A DNA stretch of 64,000 bases, from the NCBI RefSeq assembly GCF_000283155.1, contig NW_004454170.1, positions 10,931,594-10,995,593 on the forward strand. The letters are read 5' to 3'. The notes under the pieces were generated by a model that was not told where the DNA came from, did no database searches, and was given only the letters and a program-made list of their open reading frames with translations. The stretch comes from Ceratotherium simum simum (taxonomy: Eukaryota > Chordata > Mammalia > Perissodactyla > Rhinocerotidae). The translations under genes were made by a program, and so were the position numbers. Positions 54,291 to 64,000 of the stretch are shown piece after piece; the first letter of the stretch is position 1; every line of letters starts with the position of its first letter.

Positions 54291-54829
54291 TGAGTCAGAA
54301 GAATTACAAAATGCAGTTCCTTATTGGGAACTCGTTATTAGGTATATCAAGTATTCAAAAAGTATGTGTTGAAAATTGCTAAGTAAGGTGGGCTTGGTTA
54401 TGGGCCTTGGAGGATTGGTAAGAATTCATAGGCAGGGGCAATCACCACTAGTAGCAAGTCTAGTGAGGTCTCAGGGGGCAGAAATCTGTTCTGTTTACTC
54501 ATCCATCATCTTTCTTTTATCTATTCATCCATCCAAGATGTCACGATCGGCAGTGAGGGGCAAACCAGGGGGGCGATTGACACTGAAGAAGCAGGAATGG
54601 GAACTAGAAAGTATTTGCAAACTAAGTGGCGGGTATGGGCAACAGAATGAAGGTCTGATGGTTCGCCAGAGACTTCATCACAGATGGGGAAGGAGCCAGA
54701 GGTGGAACCCTCAACACAGGCCAGCGGCCAGAGACTGGGCAAGCAAATAAGGTGACTGCGTACAGACACCCACACGTGGTCACTGAGTCTCTGTGACTCA
54801 GTCTCCAGATGGGCACTTAGGCCTGGTGC
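54291..54829. other. Single-copy-like sequence
   Basis: Nothing recognised. Confidence 0.3.
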
Positions 54830-55150
54830 TAATTATATATTAAGCACTTGCTGTGTGCTCAGCATTGTGCCAGGTGAAAAAAAGATCCAAGAGAAATGTG
54901 TGAAATGGTCTTTGTCCTGACAGAGCTTATAATCCAGTTGAGCAAAATAGGATAAATAGAAAAGAAATGAGTGGAGCATAATACGGGAACAATTGTGAGA
55001 GTCAAGTATGAATGAGTTGTGGGAACTGGAAAAGAGTAAATGCAGTCTGAACTGACTTCACAAGTATTGACCGGGTGCCTGCTCGCTCTAGGCAGTCACA
55101 GGAAGCGTGTTGGAGGAGGTGGGTTTTGAACAAGCCTTTCAGCAGTGGCC
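54830..55150 (+). repeat. GA-rich old dispersed repeat, fragment
   Basis: 'attaagcacttgctgtgtgc', 'tcagcattgtgccaggtgaa', 'ctgacagagcttataatcca' and 'ggaggaggtgggttttgaac' are in family order. Confidence 0.55.
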
Positions 55151-55639
55151 AGTCAGGGATGGTCAGGCAGGAGATCAGAGGCCTGAGCTGGTGGACATCT
55201 GCCTCAGCCTACAGCACTGCTCATAGCCCCAGCCACCTGCTGTCCTTGATTCCCTGGGGTGGGGGTCTGAGGATGCCCTGGGCTGGTGGCATGCTGGACC
55301 CAGCTTGCACAGGGTCATACTGGCTCACACTGGCTTGGGAGGGCCAATTTTGTGCATCTCTTCTCAACTCACTTTCACGTGACATCATATTGGTAGCTTG
55401 AAATCGACCATGATGGGACTATTTATGCCACAGACATCAGCAAATGCTGCAAATCAGGGAATTTTTTCCCCCTGAATTTCTGACTTATGAGCGCACTTTG
55501 CCCCTGGACCATTTCCCCCTGTCAGGGAATGATAGACATAAATCACCACCTCTAGGAGGAGAATTCTCAACCTGGATCTGATCAAGATTTTATTTTTATT
55601 TGAAATAATTCAATAAACAGTTCAAGAGTTCATTTCAAA
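55151..55639. other. Single-copy-like sequence
   Basis: 55390-55600 is repeat-free and AT-rich, a weak candidate conserved patch. No gene. Confidence 0.3.
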
Positions 55640-56110
55640 AAACGTGCCCTTTTGAGTACCTGCTACGTGGCAGGTATTGTGCTGGCACCAGAGACCCAAA
55701 GACGAGTCCGGTACAGTGGTGAGGAGAAAGGGGCACACAAATCGATGCCAAGGTAGACTGGCGAGGGCTTGGATGGAGGTATCTGTAGGATGGCAGAGGA
55801 ACACAGGAGGGGACTGGAGTGGATGGAGACTCGGGAAATGTTTCCGGAGAAAGCAGCACTTGTTCCGATTCCTGAAAGAGAATTCCAGGCAGAGAAAATA
55901 CACCAGCAAAAGCAAAGGGATGTTTGAGGGCTCTCAGCTCTACACACTGTCATTTGTAAGGCTGGAACATAACACGAGAGCCACAGGGGCACGCTAGCCA
56001 GGTCGTCAGGGATCCCCTGATGGAGTTGACGGCATTTGAACATTGTCCTTAAGGTGATGGTGGGCCAGGGAACAAGGTGCAGGGAAGCCATAAGGACCAG
56101 AATAAGGCAG
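55640..56110 (+). repeat. GA-rich old dispersed repeat, long copy
   Basis: 'gagtacctgctacgtggcag' (55654), 'ctggcaccagagacccaaag' (55682), 'gagaattccaggcagagaaa' (55877) and 'aacattgtccttaaggtgat' (56039) in family order. The second phrase nearly repeats 20130-20150, confirming a shared origin within this window. Confidence 0.6.
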
Positions 56111-56400
56111 GGCCAGCGCTAACTGTGCCTGGTCTGATTCCCTATCAGCTCTTCCCCTATTTCTTTGAGGTCCTTTCGTAGGGTTTCTGGGGCTGGGAGG
56201 GAGGTTGGGGATCCCTGCTTATTGCACTAGTGGGGCAGATCCAGTCCCCTGACTTTCCGAACCTGGTCCCCGACCTCCCACTCTGACTGCACTTTCCCGG
56301 TGCCTGAGACCACCTGCTCCTTTGGCCATGGCAGACCTCCCACTTGTCGACTGCCTTCTTTCTCCGTCCTAGAGTGTTCCCTTTGAAAAAATATTGTTTA
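56111..56400. other. Single-copy-like sequence
   Basis: Nothing recognised. Confidence 0.3.
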
Positions 56401-57055
56401 TGTTTTAACATTTAATGCACAAATAATGTGTTAACACATTTTCAGTGTTCAAAAAAAAAAAAAGAAAAGAAAATCCCCCAAATCTTTTTAGATGCTCGCT
56501 ATCCCATTTATTTCTCAAAAGTACTTTTCCTTATAGACTTTTCACTATATTATTATATGTGTGTGTACTTATGAAATATTGTTTTTTATATATAAATGGT
56601 AACATGCTTATGCATTGATTTGCAATTTGGTTTTTTTTCTCACTTGAAAAGATGTCTTGGAGCTCTTTCCATGCCACTGAAAATAGATTTGTCTCCTTCT
56701 TCTTAAGTGGTGTATTGTATTCCACAGTGCAGATATATATTCTTGGTCATCCTTCTACTAACAGACTTTTACGTAGCTCTCAATTTTTTTGTGATTACAA
56801 ACAATGCCAGAATGAAGATCCCTGTATAAACCTCCTTGGGCAGATATGTAAGTGTTTTTCTACACAATAATTATAAGATATAAGTATTTAATATCCTAAT
56901 AGGTAAATTATCTTTTTAAATGACTTACCAATTTAATCTCCCTCCAGTAGCCAATTTCCCTCAAACTCTTACCTTAATAAAGGCTATTATCAAGTGGATT
57001 AATTTTGCTAATCTGATGGGTATGAAATTGAGATCTCACTGTTTTTCTTTTATTT
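56401..57055 (-). mobile_element. Antisense L1 3' fragment, older copy
   Basis: 'gatgtcttggagctctttcc' (56651), 'gtggtgtattgtattccaca' (56707), 'gtgattacaaacaatgccag' (56791) and 'atctgatgggtatgaaattg' (57012) are the complement of an old L1 3' region. The A-rich tract near 56449-56463 lies at its left. It ends where a different L1 3' end begins. Confidence 0.75.
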
Positions 57056-57783
57056 TCAAAAATAATGTTATTTTTTAAAATAGAGATTTTTTTTCCCCAC
57101 AAAATTCTACTTTTAAAATTGTCAGACAGTGAAATTGGCTTTTTTTCTTTTGGTGTAAAGTTCTACGAATTTTAACACAAGCACAGTTAAGACATCCTCT
57201 TCTCATGCCTAACACCTGGCAGCACTGATCCATTCTCCACCACTGTAACATCTTCTTTTTGAGAATGTCATATTAATGGAATTACACAGTTTGTAACCTT
57301 TTAAGATTGACCTCTTTTACTCAGCAGAATGCTTTTGAGATTCATGAGAGTTGTTGCATAATATCAATAATTTGTTCCTTATTATTGCTAAGTAGTATTC
57401 TGCTTATGGATATATCAGGGTTTGTTTATCCGTTCACTGAACGGAGGACATTTGGGATGTTCCTAGTTTTTAGTGATTATGAATACAGCTATTCTAAACA
57501 TCTGTGTACAAGTTTTTATGGCAATATATATTTTCATTTCTCTAGAGTGAATGCCCAGGAGTGGGTTTTCTGGCTCAAATGATAAGTATATGTTTAACTA
57601 TAAGAAACTGCCAAACTATTTTCCACAGTAGCTGTGCTGTTTTCGCACTCAACTCGTGGAGTATGAGAGTTTCGGTTGCTCTGCCTCCTCATCAGCTACC
57701 ACCTGGTAATGCCAGTATTTTTTATTTTGGCTGTTCTAATAGGTGTGTAGTTGTATCTCACTGTGGTTTTAATTTGTATTTCT

Positions 57784-57996
57784 CTAATAGCTAATGATGT
57801 TGATTGAGCCTCTTTTATTTGCCATCCTTATATCCTCTTTGGTGATGTGTCCAAATCTTTTCCTCACTTTTTTAACTGGGGTTTTTGTTTTCTTATTGTT
57901 GAGTTTTGAGAATTCTTTATATATTATTGACACAAATACTGTGTTGGAATTGTGATTTGCAAATATTTTCTCCCAGTTTGTAGTATGTCTTTTCAT
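57784..57996 (-). pseudogene. L1 ORF2 C-terminal remnant
   Basis: A 70-codon minus-strand frame resembling the L1 ORF2 tail, with SKLNNKKTKTPVKKVRKRF followed by ITKEDIRMANKR. It begins just beside the ERE insertion point. This is a fragment of a decayed ORF2 and has no function. Confidence 0.65.
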
Positions 57997-58265
57997 TTTC
58001 TTTTTTTTTTTTTTCTTTTTGTGAGGAAGATCAGCCCTGAGCTAACATCTGCCAATCCTCCTCTTTTTGCTGAGGAAGACTGGCCCTAGGCTAACATCTG
58101 TGCCTATCTTCCTCTACTTTATATGGGATGCTGCCACAGCATGGCTTGACAAGCGGTGCGTTGGTGTGTGCCCGGGATCCGAACCTACGAACCCCGGGCT
58201 GCCGAAGCGGAGCGCGCGCACTTAACTGCTCCGCCCCTGGGCCGACCCCTTGTCTTTTCATTTTC
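57986..58265 (-). mobile_element. ERE SINE inserted in L1, with 15-bp duplication
   Basis: Body 58001-58250, antisense. The exact duplication 'tgtcttttcattttc' is at 57986-58000 and 58251-58265. The T tract at 58001 is the complement of the poly-A tail. The right end has 'ccccgggctgccgaagcgga', 'gcgcgcgcacttaactgctc' and 'cgcccctgggccgacccc', the complement of the tRNA-like head. The L1 text reads on unbroken if the element and one duplication copy are removed. Confidence 0.96.
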
Positions 58266-59602
58266 AAAGCAAAAGTTTTTAATTTTCATAGACTCCAATC
58301 TATAAATTTTTCTTTTATGTATCATGCTTTTGGTATCATGTCTAAGAACTCTTTGCATAATCTGAGTCATGATTATTTTCTCCTATGTTTTCCCTAAAAG
58401 TTTTACATTTTACGCTTAGATCTATGATCCATTTTCAGTTAATTTTTGTATAAGGTTTGAGGTATAGGGCAAGGTTTATTGTGTTGCATAACGATGACCA
58501 ATTGTTTCAAAACCATCTGTTAAAAAGACTCCTTTCTTCATTGAATTGCTTTTGCACCTTTGCCAAAGATTAAATGGGCATATTCTTATGTGTCTATTTT
58601 TGGACTCTATTATGTTGCATTCATCTGTTCTATGCCTTCACGAACACCACACTGTTTTGAGTGCTGCAACTTTATAGTAAGTTTTAATATCATACAGTTA
58701 AATTCCATCAGCTTTATTCTTTTCAAAGTTGCTCTAAACATTCTGGGTCCTTGCTTTTCTATATGAATTTTAGAATCTTATCAATATCTGCAAAAAGTTC
58801 TGCTGAGATTTTGATTGGTACTGCATTAAATCTGTACATAGATTTAAGGAGAATTGATATCTTTATTATGCTGAGTCTTCCATTCCATGAACATGATATG
58901 TGTCTCCATTTATTTAGATCCTCTTTGATTTCTTTAATTTCATTTCATAGCTTTCAGCATACAGATTCTGTACTCATTCTGTAGGATTTATACCCTTATA
59001 AGTATTTCATTTTTTTAGCTATTGTAAATGGTATGGTTTATTTAATTTCAATTTCCAATTGTACATTGCTAGCATAAAGAGCTACAATAGACTTTTTTGT
59101 GTTGATGTTGTATCCTGCCATCTTGCTGAGCTCACTTTGTTCTAGAAGTCTTTTGGTAGAGCCCTGGGATTTTCTAAATTGATGATCATGTTATGTGTGA
59201 ATAGGGACAGTTTTATTTCTTCCTTTAAAATCTATATGCTTTTTATTTCTTTCTCTTGCATTATTGTGCCAGCTAAGACCTCCGGTATTATGTTGTATTG
59301 GGAATGGATATCCCAGCCCTCTTTCCCATCCTAAGGGGACAGCATCTTAGGGGAAATCTTTTACCATTAAGAGTGACGTTAGCTGAAGGTTTTCTGTAGA
59401 TGCCTCATGTCATCTTGAAGTTCCCTTCTCTTCTTAATTTGCTGAGAGTGTTTATCAAGAATGGATGTTATATTTTGTCAAATGCTTTTCTGCATCTATT
59501 GATAAGATCACATGGGTTTTCTTCTTTAGATGGTTAATATGGTAAATTATATTATTGGTTTTGAATATTGAATCAGCCTTACATTCTGGGGATAAATGCC
59601 AG

Positions 59603-59869
59603 TTAATTGTGGTGAATTATTCTTTTTATATATAATTGTATTTCATTTGCTAACATTTTGTTGAGAGTTTTTTTCATCCCTGTTTGTGAGAAATATTGGT
59701 CTGTAGTTTTGTGTTTTTTTGTACTTTTTTTTATGGTTTTGTAGCAGTATAACATTGGCCTTATAAAATGAGTTGGAAAGTATTCCTCTTCTGTTTTCTG
59801 GAAGAAAGTGTGTAGAACTGGTGTTACTTCTGCTTTAAATTTTTGGCAGAATTTTACAGTGACTTCCAT
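59603..59869 (-). pseudogene. L1 ORF2 reverse transcriptase-region remnant
   Basis: An 88-codon minus-strand frame matching the start of the L1 ORF2 reverse transcriptase: KFCQKFKAEVTPVLHTFFQK, then a stretch corresponding to the NYRPISL segment, then LNKMLANEIQLYIKRIIHH. The order and spacing match L1 ORF2. Substitutions at usually invariant positions and flanking frame breaks show it is dead. Confidence 0.8.
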
Positions 59870-61018
59870 TGGAACTGGAGATTCTTTTTTGGAAAGATTT
59901 TAGCTATAAATTCCATTTATTTAATAGTTATAAGTTTATTCAAGTCATGTACTTCAGCTAGAGTGAGCTTTAGTAGTTTGTGGTTTATAAGGAATTGATC
60001 CATTTAATCTAAGTTGTCAGATTATTGTGAATAGAGTTGCTTGTAGTATTGTTTTTATTATCCTTTTGATGTCTGTAGGGTCTGCTGTGATATTGCTACC
60101 TTCATTCCTGATATCGGTAATTTGTGTCTTCTCTCTTGTTTTCTTTGTCCATCTTGCTAGAGACTTACCAATTTTATTGATTTTTCTCTAAGAACCAGTT
60201 TTTAGTTTTAGTGATTTTTTTTCTATGGTATTTCCATTTTCAATTTCATTGAGTTCTGCACTTAGCTTTATTATTTGCTTTCTTCTGCTTTGTGTTTATT
60301 TTGTTCTTTTTCTAGTTTCTTAAGGTAAAAGCTTAGATTACTTATTTGATACTTTTTTCTCTTTCTAATATAGGCATTTTAGTGCTATAAATTTCCCTCT
60401 AAACACTGCTTTGGCTGTGTCCCACAGATCTTCATACGTTGCATTTTCCTTTTCATGCAGTTTCATTGAGACTTTCTCTTTAACCTATGGATTATTTTTA
60501 AGTGTTTTAAATTTCCAAGTGTTTGGAGACTTTCTTGTGAAATTTTTGTTATTGATTTCTCATATAATTCCATTACAGTCTGAAAATATTCTTTTTATGA
60601 TTTCAAATATTTTAAATTTGTTAATGTTTATTTTATGACCCTGGATACAGTCTATCTTGGTGAAGAATATATGTTCACTTGGAAAAAATGTGTATTCTGC
60701 TGGTGTGGGTTAATATTTAGATCCAGTTTGTTGATGATATCAATCTGCTCTATATTCTGACTGATTTCCTGTCTACTAGTTCTATTACCAAGAGGGAAAT
60801 GTTGAAGATTGCAACTATAATTATGTGTTTGTCTACTTATTCTTTCATTTCTGTTAGTTTTATTTCATGTATTTTGAAGCTCTGTTGTTAGGCATACACA
60901 CATTTGAGATTGTTATGCCTTTTTGGTGAATTGACACTTTTAGTAACATATAATCTCTCTCTTTATCTTGAGGAACTTACTTTGCCCTGAAGCCTACTTT
61001 GATAATAATATAGCAACT

Positions 61019-61362
61019 TGTGGTAGGAGACTCTAAAATGGCCGCCAATGATCTTCACTCTCTGATATTCATGCCCTCATGTAATTCCCTCCTCTTGAGT
61101 GTAGGCTGACCCTAGTTACTTGCTCCTAACCAACAGAATACAGCAAAGGTGATGGGATGTCATATCGGTGATTAGGTTACACAAGATAGTGACTTTTTTC
61201 TTGCTAGTGGACTTGCTTTCTCTTTCTGGCTTTGATGAAGCAAGCTGCCATGTTGGAGAGGCCTCCATTACAAATAACTGAGGTGCCCTTGAGCCAACAG
61301 TCAGTAAGGAACTAAAAGCCATCAGTCTAGCAACCAGCAAAGATTTGTAGTCTGACAACAAC
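61019..61362 (+). mobile_element. MLT1-type MaLR LTR, sense, 3'-truncated
   Basis: Starts 'tgtggtaggagactctaaaa' and 'tggccgccaatgatcttcac', continues 'gtgatgggatgtcatatcgg' (61149), 'gaagcaagctgccatgttgg' (61237) and 'aacagtcagtaaggaactaa', the first two-thirds of an MLT1 LTR. The 3' third is missing; a different repeat follows at once. It interrupts antisense L1. Confidence 0.8.
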
Positions 61363-61458
61363 TGTATTAGTCAGGACCCTCCAGAGAAACAGAACCAATA
61401 GGATATGTATAGATACATATAAGAGGAGATTTGTTATAAGAATTGGCTCATGCAATTT
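61363..61458. mobile_element. Truncated repeat starting TGTATTAGTCAGG
   Basis: 'tgtattagtcaggaccctcc' and 'agagaaacagaaccaatagg' open a familiar mammalian dispersed repeat, probably LTR-derived, of which only the first 95 bases are present. I cannot name it with certainty. Confidence 0.6.
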
Positions 61459-63020
61459 GAATATGATTTGTCTGGGTGTAGATTTCTTTAGGTTTATCCT
61501 GTTGGAGGTACATTTAACTTCTTGAAACTTTAAGTTTCTGTCTTTTGCCAAACTTGGAAGATTTCTAGCCATTATTTCTTCAAATATTTTTTCAGAACTT
61601 CCCTCTTTTTTATTCCCTTCTAGAACTCTGATGACACAAATGTTAGACCTTTTGTTGCTGTCCCACAGGTCTCTGAGGCTCTGTTCATTTTTTTGTCAAT
61701 CTTTCTGTTGTTCAGACTGGAATATTTCTATTGCTCTATCTTCTAGTTTACTGCCTTCTCTGTCATCTCTAATCTACTAATAAGTCCATTTAATTAGTTT
61801 TAAAATTTCAGTTATGTTATTTTTTAGTTCTAAAATTTCCATTTAGTTCTTCTTTTTATGTTCTATTTCTTTGCTGATTCCTTCTCCTTTAACATTTGTT
61901 TTGAGAGTGCTCTCATAGCCTTGCTCTTTCAAGCATTTTTATAACTAACATAAGGTCTTTCTCAGATAATTCCAATATCTGTGTCATCTCCTTGTTGGTT
62001 TCCATGTGAGTTGAACTTCACGATTCTTCATACTAAGTAATTTTGGATTGTATTCTTGACATTTTTAGTATTAGGTTATGAGACTCTGTGTCTTGCTTGA
62101 ATTATGTGGATATTATTCATATTTTTGTTTTAGTAGGCAATTGATGATTAGATTTAGACCACAAGTTCCCACTTGCCTTCTATAGGCTGTGGTTACAATG
62201 TCAGTTCAGGTTTTAGTCTTGGCAATGCTATTCAGATCTGTCCCATGAGTGCACCACCAAGTGGTCACTCTGGGACCTGGGTGGAAGTCTATTAGCTCAG
62301 TTCTCAAAGTCTTTGATATGCTTATTAGGATTAGATCCAAGCATGTGTGTGTTTGGGGTGAGCCCAGAAGTTCATTGGGTCACTGTCCTGAGCTCTTCCC
62401 TCTCTTGGTTTCCCCAGTACTTCTCAGTTCCCTAGGGCTCCTCACTTTGGTCTTCTATGCAATTGCAGTGTGTCTGTGGCCAAGTGGAAGGAGGTCAGAA
62501 AGAAAGAAAAAGCAATGGGATTTGCCCTCACCTTAATGGAACCCCTGCTCCACTGAATGGTGGGAAAAGTTCTCTCGCAGAGTTTTAGCTCCTGCAGGCT
62601 GCCATTGCTGCTGTTATTATTGCTTTCCACTGCCACCACTACAAGACTGCCTGGGGGGCGCAAGAGAATGAAGAAAAAGGAGAGAGAAAGCTGAAGAATT
62701 TCCTCCACTCTTTCTGAACTTTAAAACTTCCTTTTAGCACTCCTGGAGCCAGGGCTAGAGGGTTTCTCCTGGAGCTCTTTCTCTCTACTACAGTGCTCAC
62801 TTCAGGTTGTCCAACTGAGTTAAGGCCAGAGGGACAGAGAAGGGAAAAAATTGTTAACTTTACTGTTAGTTTGATGATACTTTATTTTTGGTGTTCCACA
62901 CTGGTCTGCCTACTGCTATTTACTTTTCAGAGTCCTCTAGTGGTTGGACCATTCATTCTGTCCAGGTTTTATGGTCGCATTCAGTGGAAGTGAAAGTATG
63001 GTGTGTGTTTACTTCATCTC
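61459..63020 (-). mobile_element. Antisense L1, 5' region
   Basis: 'gatttctagccattatttct' (61558), 'ctgtcccacaggtctctgag' (61658), 'ttctaaaatttccatttagt' (61826) and 'gcattcagtggaagtgaaag' (62977) follow the complement of the 5' part of old L1M elements. 62300-62850 is GC-richer, as expected for an L1 5' untranslated region. It may belong to the same insertion as 57056-61018, interrupted by the MLT1 block. Confidence 0.75.
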
Positions 63021-64000
63021 ACTTGGAACCAGCTTCCTTGCTGTTGTTTTAATATACATTTCTCTGATTACTTGTGAGGTTGAACATCTTTTCATCTTGT
63101 TTTTTCTTAGCACGTATTTTCTTCTGTGACTAACATTTATATCTCAAGCCCATTTTAATGCTTGGTTTATTTGTTTTTTTATTACTTGTAGGAGTTCTTT
63201 TATCCTGAATAGTAAGGCTTTGATTATTTTCTATGTGACAAATAGTTTTTACCATTTTTTTTTTTTTTGGTCTTAAATTGTTCATAGCTAAGGTTCTTTA
63301 TTGTAATAAAAGTATGTAAGTTTGATAAATTAATCAAATTTATCAACCTTTTCGTTTGACTGCTTTTGGTAACTTTTTTTTAGGCTGGCCTTTTTAACTT
63401 CAAGGTCACTATCATATTTGCCTATTATTTGTAATATTCATAAGTTTGCTTTCTTATAATTAAATCTTTTATCCATTAGAATTTATTTTCATGAATGATG
63501 TGTGTTAGGGATGTAGCTTAGTGCTTTTTCCCAAATAAGTTGCCATTCTTTCCAACACCACTTATTACACATCATTTCATCTGCTGATTTTACCAAATAG
63601 CAAGTTCCCATATATACAATGCTTTGTTTCAGAATTACTTTGACCTATTTATCTATTCCTTCAGAAATATTACATTATTTTAATAAATACGGCTAATATG
63701 CTTTAATAATTAAAAGGACAAGGGTTTCCTCAACAATTTTTCTTTCTCAAAATTGTCCTTGCTATTCTTGGCATTTATATTCTTTCATATGAATTTTAGA
63801 ATCAACGGATCTTTGGGATATTGATTAGAATTGCATTAAATTGGTAGATTAATTTGGGGAGAATTGTCATGTCCACACTTTGAGTCTTCTCATCCACCAA
63901 CATGCTATATACTTGCATTTATTCAAGTTTCCTTTTATGTCTTCCAGGAGAGCTTTCTAGTTTTTTCCATGGAGGTTTTGCATACATTTTATGAAGCGTA
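63021..64000 (-). mobile_element. Second antisense L1, entering from the right
   Basis: The text restarts with L1 3'-proximal sequence: 'ttgctgttgttttaatatac' (63041), 'gattacttgtgaggttgaac' (63066), then 'taaatcttttatccattaga' (63461), 'ttgtccttgctattcttggc' (63752) and 'gaattgcattaaattggtag' (63829). This is ORF2-complement text, so a second L1 of the same orientation lies against the 5' end of the first. It continues past the window edge. Confidence 0.85.

Larger units (their letters stand above)
57056..61018 (-). mobile_element. Long antisense L1, 3' end and much of ORF2
   Basis: The largest element here: about 3.7 kb of L1 on the minus strand, broken only by the ERE at 57986-58265. Plus-strand landmarks include 'attgctaagtagtattctgc' (57385), 'gtttttaattttcatagact' (58275), 'taccttcattcctgatatcg' (60098) and 'ttggctgtgtcccacagatc' (60411). 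Reverse transcriptase-region codons survive in pieces on the minus strand. Frame breaks are numerous, so the element is inactive. The 5' side ends at 61018, where an MLT1 begins. Confidence 0.92.

Noticed and set aside
1..64000. An operon, phage, plasmid or other prokaryotic system
   Set aside because: SINEs, LINEs, LTRs, lack of dense coding and absence of ribosome-binding-site-led frames show that this is mammalian nuclear DNA. I found no undescribed defence or mobile system.

Overview
This window is nuclear DNA of a placental mammal, most likely a perissodactyl (horse, rhinoceros or tapir group). The evidence is four tRNA-derived SINEs of the equine repetitive element (ERE) type at about 15.74, 37.09, 47.89 and 58.00 kb, set among pan-mammalian MIR, L2, L1, MER5 and MaLR/MLT1 copies. 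The tail of the 47.9 kb copy differs from the horse ERE1 tail as I remember it, which would fit rhinoceros or tapir, but this is unchecked. Density is eukaryotic and intergenic or intronic: I find no exon, protein-coding gene, tRNA, rRNA or other RNA gene that I can support. The longer open reading frames are chance frames or decayed retroelement frames.

Layout. 0-4 kb: an old antisense L1 split by an unnamed LTR-like repeat and by the 3' end of a sense L1. 4-12.6 kb: mostly single-copy sequence with MIRs, a small inverted-repeat transposon and MER5 copies. 12.6-13.6 kb: a 5'-truncated antisense L1 with a clean 10-bp target duplication. 13.6-22 kb: MIR, L2, MER5 and L1 pieces, a candidate CTCF site at 14.64 kb, and a 270-base assembly gap inside an ERE. 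22.1-24.2 kb: a SINE with an RTE-type tail beside a deleted endogenous retrovirus-like element with two diverged LTRs on the minus strand. 24.9-26.4 kb: copies of a GA-rich old dispersed repeat and a DNA transposon. 26.4-45 kb: mainly single-copy sequence with scattered MIR, L2 and L1 fragments and an ERE that landed inside a MIR. 45-53 kb: hAT-type copies, a solo MaLR LTR with a 5-bp duplication, an ERE, an antisense MLT1, and a 177-bp hAT element with a perfect 8-bp duplication. 54-56.1 kb: more of the GA-rich repeat. 56.4-64 kb: nearly solid antisense L1, interrupted by an ERE and by MLT1.

No genes act together here. What the window offers is a readable insertion history: several insertions carry intact target duplications and can be ordered by nesting. 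Several AT-rich, repeat-free blocks look like candidate conserved non-coding elements, but that needs cross-species alignment. I found no undescribed biological system and do not claim one. Repeat family names come from memory of consensus sequences, and edges are approximate unless a duplication is quoted.
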